Origin: JANQOH01 sp965201155
GTDB taxonomy: Bacteria; Pseudomonadota; Alphaproteobacteria; UBA7887
Length of the DNA stretch: 64,000 bases
Direction: 5' to 3'
NCBI GenBank assembly: GCA_965201155.1
Contig: OZ241752.1
Coordinates: 1,736,001-1,800,000, forward strand
Within the stretch, counting starts at the first letter, position 1. Every line of letters begins with the position of its first letter. This document shows, in pieces, positions 1-8,100 of this stretch. The notes beneath the pieces are model-generated. The model was not told the DNA's origin. It was given only the letters and a program-made list of their open reading frames with translations, and searched no databases. Both the position numbers and the translations under genes were made by a program.

Positions 1-283
1 AAGGCCGCTCCTGCGGGCCGGGCGCGACATAGAGTGTGCCAACCATGGGCGAGACCACGGCGCCGGGGTGGTTGGCGTCGGCCGAAGCCTCTTGGGCGGG
101 CGCCGGCCCGGCCGGTTTGGGGGCTGCTTCCGGCGCGGCAGGGAGCGCGAACCTGCCGGTATTGCGCGCAACGCGAATGCGCCGGGCATCCTCGGCGAGT
201 TCGATTTCGTCGAGGCCGGTTTCCTCAAGAAGCTCGGCGAGGCGGCGGATCAGGTCTTCGTCAAGCACGAACTCGCCGGTCAT
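1..283 (-). CDS. accB: AccB, biotin carboxyl carrier protein of acetyl-CoA carboxylase (3' end outside window)
   Basis: N-terminal part of the biotin carrier of acetyl-CoA carboxylase, which makes malonyl-CoA for fatty acid synthesis in the cytoplasm. The visible 94 residues begin MTGEFVLDED and show the usual AccB layout: a short helical start, an Ala/Pro-rich linker (about residues 48-75), then the opening of the biotinyl domain, SPMVGTLYVAPGP. The biotin-lysine motif lies beyond the window edge. The start ATG overlaps the aroQ stop (ATGA), so the two genes are translationally coupled; aroQ-accB(-accC) is a common alphaproteobacterial order. Identification is firm although the gene is cut. 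Confidence 0.93.
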   Translation of the reverse strand, partial: MTGEFVLDEDLIRRLAELLEETGLDEIELAEDARRIRVARNTGRFALPAAPEAAPKPAGPAPAQEASADANHPGAVVSPMVGTLYVAPGPQERP

Positions 284-729
284 GGGCCGCGCTCATCAAG
301 CATTTCCGCCAGTCCTGCTATGGCCAGCCGGTAGCCGGCGCTCCCAAGGCCGCAAATCACGCTCCGGGCGGCGAGGGACATATAGGAATGTCGGCGGAAC
401 GGGTCGCGGGTATGGATGTTCGACATATGTACCTCGATCACCGGCCCGTCAAAAGCGAGCAAGGCGTCCATGATGGCGATGGAGGTGTGGCTGTAGCCTC
501 CGGCATTGATGATTATTCCGTCAAAGCTCTGCCGCGCCTGCTGTATCCAGTCGATGAGGGTTCCTTCGGAATTGGTTTGCCGGCATTCGACCTGCAGGCC
601 TGCCGCTGCTGCGGCGTGCCGGCACAGGCTCTCCACGTCCGCCAGGGTTTCACGGCCATAGATTTCTGGCTGTCGCGTGCCGAGCAAATTGAGGTTGGGC
701 CCGTTGAGGACCAGAACGGAACGCTCCAT
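280..729 (-). CDS. aroQ: AroQ, type II 3-dehydroquinate dehydratase
   Basis: Converts 3-dehydroquinate to 3-dehydroshikimate in the shikimate pathway. The 149-residue length is typical of the small dodecameric type II enzyme. Family motifs are visible: VLNGPNLNLLGTRQPEIYG near the N-terminus (flexible lid with the catalytic Tyr), then ECRQTNSEG, IINAGGYSHTS and the EVHMSNIHTRDPFRRHS segment with the catalytic His. It lies upstream of accB on the same strand, and its TGA overlaps the accB ATG. Confidence 0.95.
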   Translation of the reverse strand: MERSVLVLNGPNLNLLGTRQPEIYGRETLADVESLCRHAAAAAGLQVECRQTNSEGTLIDWIQQARQSFDGIIINAGGYSHTSIAIMDALLAFDGPVIEVHMSNIHTRDPFRRHSYMSLAARSVICGLGSAGYRLAIAGLAEMLDERGP

Positions 730-931
730 TGCGCCTGCCCATCACAATCCGTTGGGTTTGGATTTGTGCGAAACTACTATGTACAGTTTGGCGTCCTTGC
801 GCAAGCATCGGCGCCATGCGCCGGAGCCGAGGCGGATTGAATCCCGGCGCTGCCGCTTCCATATTTGCCTCCGTGTCGACATTTGCTTTCATTCCGATAC
901 CGGGCGCTGAGCTCGGCAAAAAGGGTGCGCG

Positions 932-1915
932 ATGAAAATTACAGTCAACGGCGAAGCGCAGGATATCGACGCGCCGATTACGGTTGCCGAGCTGCTTGCC
1001 CGGCTGGGTCTTGACTGTCGGAAGATTGCGGTTGAACGCAACCGGGAGATTGTCCGCCGTGCAGCCTTTGCGGAGACCGCGCTGCATGACGGCGACCGGG
1101 TGGAGATCGTGCATTTCATCGGCGGCGGCAGCGATGCCGGGGCGGATGATGATGGCTGGTCCGTGGCCGGCAAGCGCCTGCGGTCGCGCCTGATCGTCGG
1201 CACGGGGAAATACAAGGATTTGCAGGAGACCGCGGATGCCATCGCCGCTTCAGGAGCGGAAGTGGTGACGGTCGCGGTACGGCGGGTCAATGTGACCGAC
1301 CCCGGCGCGCCGATGCTGATGGATTATGTGGATCCAAAAAAATATGTGTACCTGCCGAACACCGCGGGGTGTTACACGGCGGATGATGCGCTGCGCACGC
1401 TGCGCCTCGCGCGCGAGGCGGGGGGATGGGAGCTCGTGAAGCTCGAAGTCCTGGGTGACGAGCAGACGCTTTATCCCGACATGACCGAGACGCTGGCGGC
1501 GGCAGAGGCACTGATTGTCGACGGTTTTCAGGTGATGGTGTATTGCAGTGACGATCCCATCATGGCGCGCCGTCTGGAGGATATCGGCTGCGCCGCGATC
1601 ATGCCGCTGGGAGCGCCGATCGGTTCCGGGCTGGGCCTGCAAAACCCGGTCAATATTCGCATCATCATCGAGAATGCCGGCGTACCGGTAATCGTGGATG
1701 CCGGCGTCGGCACGGCGTCCGACGCAGCCGAGGCGATGGAACTCGGCTGTGATGCGGTGTTGATGAACACCGCGATTGCCGGCGCGTCGGACCCGGTTCT
1801 GATGGCAAAGGCGATGCGGGCGGCTGTCAAGGCCGGACGCCGGGCCTATCGGGCGGGCCGCATTGCGAAAAAGCAGTATGCGTCGCCGTCTTCGCCGCTG
1901 GCGGGTCTGATCTGA
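932..1915 (+). CDS. thiG: Fused ThiS-ThiG: sulfur carrier plus thiazole synthase
   Basis: One 327-residue protein joins two thiamin-pathway components. Residues 1-66 are a ThiS beta-grasp sulfur carrier ending FIGGG; residues about 76-327 are thiazole synthase ThiG, a TIM barrel that builds thiazole phosphate from deoxyxylulose phosphate, dehydroglycine/glycine and ThiS thiocarboxylate. The Schiff-base lysine is probably K170 in GWELVKLEVLGD, and APIGSGLGL plus VIVDAGVGTASDA form the phosphate site. In separate ThiS proteins the C-terminal GG must be free to become a thiocarboxylate; here an acidic linker (SDAGADDD) follows it. The gene stands alone on the plus strand between two minus-strand genes. 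I see no TPP riboswitch upstream. Confidence 0.92.
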   Translation: MKITVNGEAQDIDAPITVAELLARLGLDCRKIAVERNREIVRRAAFAETALHDGDRVEIVHFIGGGSDAGADDDGWSVAGKRLRSRLIVGTGKYKDLQETADAIAASGAEVVTVAVRRVNVTDPGAPMLMDYVDPKKYVYLPNTAGCYTADDALRTLRLAREAGGWELVKLEVLGDEQTLYPDMTETLAAAEALIVDGFQVMVYCSDDPIMARRLEDIGCAAIMPLGAPIGSGLGLQNPVNIRIIIENAGVPVIVDAGVGTASDAAEAMELGCDAVLMNTAIAGASDPVLMAKAMRAAVKAGRRAYRAGRIAKKQYASPSSPLAGLI

Positions 1916-1930
1916 CCGCCGCGGCGCGGT

Positions 1931-3466
1931 TTATTCCAGCAGGCCGGCGAGGAGCTGGCGGGTTTCAAGAAGGTGGACAGCGCAGGCCAGCGGCGGATCA
2001 TTGTCCTCCAGCTGGTCCGGGCAGACTTCTGAGAGCGTGAGGCCTCCGGCTTCGTCGGAACCGGTTTCAGCGCTCAGCGCATTGCTCAGGTCAGCTTCCC
2101 GCATCGCCTTGTCCTCGGTGTGATCGGCGATGATGTCCGGAGTTATGCCGTTGGCCTGGATCGAGCGTTCCGCAGGCGTGTAATAGCGAGCGGTGGTGAG
2201 GCGCAGGGCGCCGCCGCCGTTCAGCGGCATGATGGTCTGGACCGATCCCTTGCCGAAGGAGCGTGTGCCCAGGACGACGGCGCGGTCATGGTCCTGGAGC
2301 GCGCCGGAGACGATTTCCGATGCTGATGCCGAGCCGGCGTTTATCAGGACGATTATCGGCGCGTCGTTGGTGTCGTCGGCCATGCCGGCGCGGAAGCGGT
2401 GCACCGACCGGTTGTCGCGGCGGCGGGTGGAGACGATTTCGCCGCTGCTCAGGAAGGTGTCGGTGATACCGACAGCCTGGTCCAGCAGGCCGCCCGGATT
2501 GTCGCGCAGGTCGAGCACGAAGCCCGCGGGCTTGCCGTCGATCTGGCGGTTCAGGTCGCGGACGGCGCGGCGCACGCTGTCCTTCGCGCGTTCGTTGAAG
2601 GTGGTGACGCGGAGATAGCCGACGCTGCCCTCGACTCGTGCATGGACAGATTCGATTCGCACGATGGCGCGTCTGATGGTGACGGGGAACGTGTCCTCGG
2701 CGGGCGGGCGACGAATCTGCAGGTTGATGCTGGTGCCCGCGGGGCCGCGTATCCTGCGCACGGCTTCCTGCAAGGTGAGGCCCAGCACCTCGATTTCGTT
2801 GATGCGGGTAATGAGATCGCCGCTCTGGAGTCCGGCCTCCGCGCCCGGCGTGCCGTCAATGGGCGCAACGACGCGGACAAGGCCGTTCTCCATGGTGACT
2901 TCGACGCCGATGCCGCCGAAATGTCCGCGTGTGCGGACCTGCGTCTCCCGGAAATGTTCGGGGGAGAGATAGGCCGAATGGGGATCGAGCCCGGCGAGCA
3001 TGGTGTTGACGCCGGAGTCCATGAGGTTCTCGGCCGCGAGCGGGTTGTCGGGCGGCTCCGCGGGGGCGGGTTGTTCGGGGTCGTTGTCGTTCTGCGCCAG
3101 TTTTTCGAGGTTTGCATTGCCTTGCGCGGCTTCAAATCCTTCGAGTGCCAGCAGGACCATCGACTGGGCGGTTACCGGCTCGACGAATTCCTCGTGCGCA
3201 ACGCTGAAAATTTCAGCGAATCTGTCGAGTTGGCGGGTGCGCTCCTCAGCTTCCGGCGCAGGTGACACGCTCTTGTCGAAGGCGTGGGAGATAGCGCTGA
3301 GTTCGGGGAAGTCTTCAAGGGCGTCCTGAAAGGAGGCATGGGCGGAGTCGGCACCGCCGGAGCGCAGGAGTCCGGGGCCGCAACTCCCGATGGCGAGGGC
3401 GAGGACGAAACTGCCGGCAAGGTGCGCGAACTTTCGCACGCCTTGCCGCGGCTGTTTCGCCGGCAT
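1931..3466 (-). CDS. ctpA: S41 family C-terminal processing protease (CtpA/Prc type)
   Basis: Periplasmic PDZ-containing serine protease that trims or degrades envelope proteins. The start at 3466 (MPAKQPRQGV) is chosen because GAGG lies just upstream and it begins 7 bp after the stop of the previous gene; a longer reading would overlap that gene. The 511-residue product has a hydrophobic signal ending LAIGSC, which fits a lipobox. The PDZ domain covers about residues 185-255 (GGIGVEVTMENG, GLQSGDLI). The S41 core carries DLRDNPGGLL, the nucleophile motif GSASASE and, about 20 residues on, FGKG with the catalytic lysine. An Asn/Asp/Pro-rich insert (about 122-145) precedes the PDZ domain. It probably shares an operon with the DsbA-like gene. 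Confidence 0.9.
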   Translation of the reverse strand: MPAKQPRQGVRKFAHLAGSFVLALAIGSCGPGLLRSGGADSAHASFQDALEDFPELSAISHAFDKSVSPAPEAEERTRQLDRFAEIFSVAHEEFVEPVTAQSMVLLALEGFEAAQGNANLEKLAQNDNDPEQPAPAEPPDNPLAAENLMDSGVNTMLAGLDPHSAYLSPEHFRETQVRTRGHFGGIGVEVTMENGLVRVVAPIDGTPGAEAGLQSGDLITRINEIEVLGLTLQEAVRRIRGPAGTSINLQIRRPPAEDTFPVTIRRAIVRIESVHARVEGSVGYLRVTTFNERAKDSVRRAVRDLNRQIDGKPAGFVLDLRDNPGGLLDQAVGITDTFLSSGEIVSTRRRDNRSVHRFRAGMADDTNDAPIIVLINAGSASASEIVSGALQDHDRAVVLGTRSFGKGSVQTIMPLNGGGALRLTTARYYTPAERSIQANGITPDIIADHTEDKAMREADLSNALSAETGSDEAGGLTLSEVCPDQLEDNDPPLACAVHLLETRQLLAGLLE

Positions 3467-3473
3467 GTGCACC

Positions 3474-4262
3474 TCAGCCCGCGCGGGCCGCGGCAATGGC
3501 GCCGCGCATGGTGTCAAGGTCTATGGCGCCGCGGAATATGCGGTCGCCGACGATAAATGCCGGCGTTCCCTCGATGTTGAGCGCGCGGGCGAGGTCGCCC
3601 ACGACCTCCAGTTGCGCCTCGGTTTCGGGAGCGCGCATATCGGCGGCGAGCCGGTTCACATCAAGACCCACTTCCGCCGCGATGTCGAAGATCTGTTCGT
3701 CCTCAAATGCGCCGCGCGCGTTCATCAGGGCTACGTGGAACTGGAGGTATTTGTCCTGATTTTGCGAGGCGAGAGCAGCGCGCGCCGCCTGCCGCGACTC
3801 CGGACTGAGAATCGGAAACTCCTTGAACACGACACGAAGGTTGTTGTCTTCCCGCAGCACGGTCATGAGCATGTCGAGCGAGCGCTTGCAATATCCGCAG
3901 CGGTAATCGAAGAACTCGACAACGGTGATGTCGCCGCGGGGGTTGCCGGCCGCGGGCGCGGCGGGGTCGTGCAGCAGCTCGTCACGCAAGGCGACGAGGT
4001 TTGAAGTTGCCTGGGCGCGCCGGTCCGCTTCCTGCCGGCGGTTGTACTCGCGCACCGATTCGATGATTTTTTCCGGGTTCTCGGCAATATAGGCGTCGAT
4101 CAGTTTCTCGACGGCGAGGCGCTGCGCCTCGGTGAGGGCGGTGTCGCTGTCGGCGGCGAGCGCCGGGGTGACCAGGGCACCGGCCAGGGCGGCGCCCACC
4201 AGCAGGCGGCGCAGCGGCTTGGCGAGCGCGCCGCGAACCCCGTGAAGGAAAGTGGTCGCCAT
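3474..4262 (-). CDS. DsbA/ScsC-like periplasmic thiol:disulfide oxidoreductase
   Basis: Exported thioredoxin-fold protein of 262 residues. The start at 4262 is preferred over an upstream in-frame ATG because GGGAGAAG precedes it and the protein then begins with a signal peptide cleaved near ALA-ADSD (residue 37). A charged helical region (about 45-100) leads into the DsbA-type domain with active site CGYC at 122-125 (EFFDYRCGYCKRS) and a cis-Pro loop EGTPAFIVG near the C-terminus. The N-terminal helices resemble ScsC/BdbD-like oxidoreductases that oligomerise, but oxidase versus isomerase activity cannot be decided from sequence. The stop lies 7 bp before the ctpA start. Confidence 0.88.
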   Translation of the reverse strand: MATTFLHGVRGALAKPLRRLLVGAALAGALVTPALAADSDTALTEAQRLAVEKLIDAYIAENPEKIIESVREYNRRQEADRRAQATSNLVALRDELLHDPAAPAAGNPRGDITVVEFFDYRCGYCKRSLDMLMTVLREDNNLRVVFKEFPILSPESRQAARAALASQNQDKYLQFHVALMNARGAFEDEQIFDIAAEVGLDVNRLAADMRAPETEAQLEVVGDLARALNIEGTPAFIVGDRIFRGAIDLDTMRGAIAAARAG

Positions 4263-4409
4263 GAGTGCTTCTCCCCTGTTTCGAGCCGCGGTCCGACCCG
4301 CTTGTCCATCCGGCAGAATGTAATCGGCGCGCTGCTTGATGTGAACACCCGTGTCCAGGGAATGCAATCCAGGCATGGCTGCTATGCTGCAACGCAGAAA
4401 TCAATATTG

Positions 4410-4437
4410 TTGCAATGCACCATATCCTGGATGTAAT
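4410..4437 (+). promoter_or_regulatory. Putative sigma-70 promoter of the small RNA gene
   Basis: A -35 like TTGCAA (4410-4415) and a -10 like TGTAAT (4432-4437) are separated by 16 bp. They would start transcription near 4444-4447, just before the small RNA hairpin region. The stretch is AT-richer than its surroundings. Confidence 0.5.
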
Positions 4438-4444
4438 CTGCCCG

Positions 4445-4536
4445 CCAGACGGAGCATTCTATGCGAGTTTGCTTGCCCTGATCGGGCATTTCCTCCCTGA
4501 AGCTCGGGCCGCAGCCTTGTGCTGCGGCCTTTTTTC
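4445..4536 (+). ncRNA. Alpha-r8 (MmgR/suhB family)-like small RNA
   Basis: This stretch lies between the DsbA-like gene and the carbonic anhydrase and holds no ORF, but has the complete architecture of a trans-acting small RNA. A 5' hairpin TGCCC-tgatc-GGGCA (4474-4488) is followed by unpaired TTTCCTCCCT (4489-4498). That decamer is, from memory, the conserved single-stranded motif of the alphaproteobacterial alpha-r8/MmgR family (Rfam suhB, RF00519). A strong intrinsic terminator ends it at 4535. The predicted RNA is about 90 nt; family members are about 75-90 nt. The C/U-rich motif could pair with Shine-Dalgarno sequences. In Sinorhizobium MmgR limits polyhydroxybutyrate storage; the role here is unknown. 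Exact ends are inferred. Confidence 0.72.
4507..4535 (+). terminator. Rho-independent terminator of the small RNA
   Basis: Perfect 8-bp stem GGCCGCAG (4507-4514) / CTGCGGCC (4522-4529) with a 7-nt loop, followed by six T residues (4530-4535). No protein gene on the plus strand ends here, so it must terminate the small RNA. Confidence 0.85.
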
Positions 4537-4637
4537 TGTGTGCTGGGCGTGATCAACGCATGGCACAGGAATTGTGCGCCGCAGGCCGGGGGGAATAGAC
4601 TGGCACCTGGCTACCCATCTCCAAGCAGGAACCTGCC

Positions 4638-5129
4638 ATGTCAGCTACCGACGAATTTCTCGCCAACAATGCCCGGTACGCCGACGCGTTCGACAAGGGC
4701 GACGTGCCGCCGCCCCCTGCTCGCAAGGCTGCCATCGTAGCCTGCATGGATGCGCGCATCGAGACCGGGGCCATGCTCGGGCTGAAGGAGGGCGACGCCC
4801 ATGTAATCCGTAATGCCGGCGGGGTCGTTACCGACGATGTGCTGCGTTCCCTGACCATCTCTCAGCGGATGCTCGGGACTCGCGAGATCATCCTCATTCA
4901 CCATACCGACTGCGGCATGGTGACTTTCACCGACGATGGGGTGAAGGCGCAGATCGAGGCGGAAACCGGCCTCAGGCCAGCATTCGCCTTTGAGGCGTTC
5001 CCCGATGTCGAAGAGGATGTCCGGCAGTCCATTCGCCGCATCAAAGCCTGCCCCTTCATCCCGGAAAAGGGCTGGATTCGCGGTTTCGTGTACGACGTCG
5101 CTACAGGCAAGCTCAACGAAGTCACATAG
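4638..5129 (+). CDS. Beta-class carbonic anhydrase
   Basis: Interconverts CO2 and bicarbonate in the cytoplasm. The 163-residue protein carries the beta-CA zinc site: C36 in ACMDARI with D38 and R40, then H89 and C92 in HHTDCG. The central segment VIRNAGGVVTDDVLRSL is typical of the short type found in many alphaproteobacteria and actinobacteria. AGGA lies upstream of the ATG. It begins about 100 bp after the small RNA terminator and so is a separate transcript. It converges with the GDH gene. Confidence 0.93.
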   Translation: MSATDEFLANNARYADAFDKGDVPPPPARKAAIVACMDARIETGAMLGLKEGDAHVIRNAGGVVTDDVLRSLTISQRMLGTREIILIHHTDCGMVTFTDDGVKAQIEAETGLRPAFAFEAFPDVEEDVRQSIRRIKACPFIPEKGWIRGFVYDVATGKLNEVT

Positions 5130-5174
5130 CGCGGGAAGTCGCCGAAGCCGCCTCGTCGCGCCGGCGGCCAGGAG

Positions 5175-8100
5175 CTACAGGGGAAGCAGGTCGTTCATCT
5201 GGCGAGTGGCGACCGTGAGCATCGCGAAGTCGAATTCCGGCTGGGCGCGCAGGTCCGCGATCAGGTTTTCATGCCGAGTCAGCACCGCTTTGTTATCGGC
5301 CGCCCATTGTTCGATATTCCCTCCCGCGTCCAGTACGCGCGTGGTGAGGGACGTCTGGCGGTTGTACAGCTCGTCTATGGAAGCCGCCGCCGCCTGGCGT
5401 TGCCAATGGGTCGAAGCGGCAATATCCCCGGCGCGGGTACGCAGCCAGTCAAGTCCGAGACGGCGGCCGATCGCGAAGAAAAGACGGCCGGTTTCCCGCA
5501 CCGGGGCGCCGGTGTGGTCTGCAGCATCGACGATGAAGCATGCAGCGTGGAGCGGACCGGCAGCGGCGATGAATTGCGCGAGATCGTCAGGCACGCCCTT
5601 TTGGGTTAGCCGCCCGGTATGCGCCGAGACCTCCGCGCGCAGATTGTCGGGGAGGATGGTGTCGATCCCCCTCTGCAATTCGTCGATACCGGCGCCGAAC
5701 AACTGCGCGACAGCCGCGCAGTCCAGCGGTTGCGGGCGGCGGCGCAGAAACCACAGGGTGGAATGTTCCATCAGTGCGCGCAGGACCAGGTACATGTCGT
5801 GCTGGACTGTCGAATCTACCTTGTTGTCGAGGCTCTCGATGGCAGTCCAGCGGCGCTGCAGGTTGAACGCGGCGCGCGTCGCCACGTAGGCGCGGGCAAT
5901 GTCGCTGGCTTCCATGCCGGTTGCTTCGCGCGTCATCGGCACGAAAACCATGCTGGCGCGGTTGACAATGCTGTTCGCGAGCACGGTGGCGATGATTTCG
6001 CGCCGCAGGCGGTGGGCGTGGATGCGGGGGCGGTAGCGATCGACGAGGACCTCGGGGAAGTAGCGTTCGAGATCCTCCGTGAGAAACGGGTCGTCCGGTA
6101 CGTCCGAGGCAAGCAGTTCGTCGTAGAGGGCGAGCTTGGCATAGGCATAGAGGACCGAGATTTCAGGTCGCGAGAGTCCTTCGCCGTCGCTACGCATTTC
6201 GGCGACGGTTTCATCATCGGGCAGCGCTTCGACGCTGCGGTCAAGGCGCCCGTCGCGTTCCAGGCTCTGCATCATGCGGTGCTGGAGGTCGATTCGCGTG
6301 GTGCCCAGCGATTCGATGATGCTGATGCCGGCGGTTTGCAGGTAATTGTTGGTGAGGCAGCGCTGCGCCACGTCGTCGGTCATTTCGGCGAGCAGGGCAT
6401 TGCGCTCCTCGCGGCTCAGGTCGCCCGCGGCTTCGACAGCGCCGAGCAGTACCTTGATATTGACCTCATGGTCCGAACAATCGACCCCGGCGGAGTTGTC
6501 CACGGCGTCGCTGTTGAGCCGCACGCCGCGCCGCGCCGCTTCGATGCGGGCGCGTTGCGTGAGGCCGAGATTGCCGCCTTCGCCGACCACTTCGCAACGC
6601 AATTCCGCGGCGGAAATGCGCACAGCGTCATTGGCGCGGTCGCCGACTTCGGCGTCAGTCTCGCCGGCGGCGCGGATATAGGTGCCGATGCCGCCGTTCC
6701 ACAGCAGATCGACCGGCGCACGCAGCAGCGCCGAGATGAGCTGGTTGGGAGTCAGGGTTTCTTCATCGGTGTCCAGCATGAGGCGGATTTCGGGCGACAG
6801 CGCTATCGACTTGGCGCTGCGATCGAATACGCCGCCGCCCTGCGAAATGAGGCCGGGGTCGTAGTCGCGCCAGCTCGAGCGCGGAAGCCCGAACAGGCGT
6901 TGGCGTTCGGCGAACGCGGCTTCCGCGCCGGGGTCTGGGTCGAGGAAGATGTGAAGGTGGTTGAAGGCGCCGACCAGGCGGATATGGCGCGACAAGAGCA
7001 TGCCGTTGCCGAACACATCGCCGGACATGTCGCCGATGCCGACCACGGTAAAGGGTTCGTTCTGGGTGTCATGGCCGATTTCGCGAAAATGCCGTTTGAC
7101 GGCTTCCCACGCGCCGCGGGCGGTGATTCCCATGCGCTTGTGGTCATATCCGGCGGAGCCGCCGCTAGCGAAGGCGTCGCCGAGCCAGAAGCCGCGCGCT
7201 TCCGCGATACTGTTGGCGATATCGGAAAATGTCGCGGTTCCCTTGTCTGCAGCGACGACGAGATAGGGGTCATCGCCGTCATGGCGCACAGTGTCGGGCG
7301 GCGAAATGATGGCGCCGTCCTGCATATTGTCGGTGATCTCGAGCAGGGCGCCGATGAAGATGCGGTAGCAGGCGACGCCTTCAGCCTGATGCGCGTCGCG
7401 GTCCGCCTGTGGTTTCTTGACGACGAAGCCGCCCTTGGCGCCCACAGGCACGATGACGGCGTTCTTCACCATCTGGGCTTTCATGAGGCCGAGAATTTCG
7501 GTTCGGTAGTCCTCCGGGCGCGATGACCAGCGCAGACCGCCCCGGGCGACCGGGCCGCCGCGCAGATGCACCCCTTCGACGCGCGGGCTGTAGACGAAGA
7601 TTTCCGCCATCGGCCGCGGCAGCGGCATGTCGTCAAGGCGTGCGGAGTCGAGTTTGAAGGCGATATGGGCGAGTGGTTCGCCCGTGCGGTCGGTCTGGAA
7701 GAAGTTGGTGCGCAAGGTCGCCTGCACCGCGTTGAGGAAGCGGCGGATGATGCGGTCCTGGTCGAGGCTCTCGACCTGGTCGAGGGCGGCCAGGATATCG
7801 GCGGTGAGGGCGGTTTCGCCGCGGTCTCCGGTGAGGCGCGGGTTGAAGCGGGCGACAAACAGGTTGACGAGCCGCCGGGCGAGCGCCGGGTTGGCGGCTA
7901 GCGTCTGCTCCATATAGGTCTGGCTGAACGGAATGCGCACCTGGCGGAGGAATTTGGCGTAGGCGCGGAGGACGGTAACTTCGCGCCAGTCCAGTCTCGC
8001 GCGGATGACGAGTTCGTTGAACCCGTCATCCTCGGCTTCGCCGCGCCAGATACGGGCGAATGCGGTCTGGAAGCGTTCGCGCAGCCCGGCCGTGTCGATT

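Noticed and set aside
730..931. TPP riboswitch before thiS-thiG
   Set aside because: The typical CUGAGA-containing helix and partner segments are not found in this short gap.
5619..7526. Long plus-strand ORF of 635 codons
   Set aside because: Antisense to the clearly identified NAD-glutamate dehydrogenase; composition follows from the codon bias of that gene and no family motif appears.
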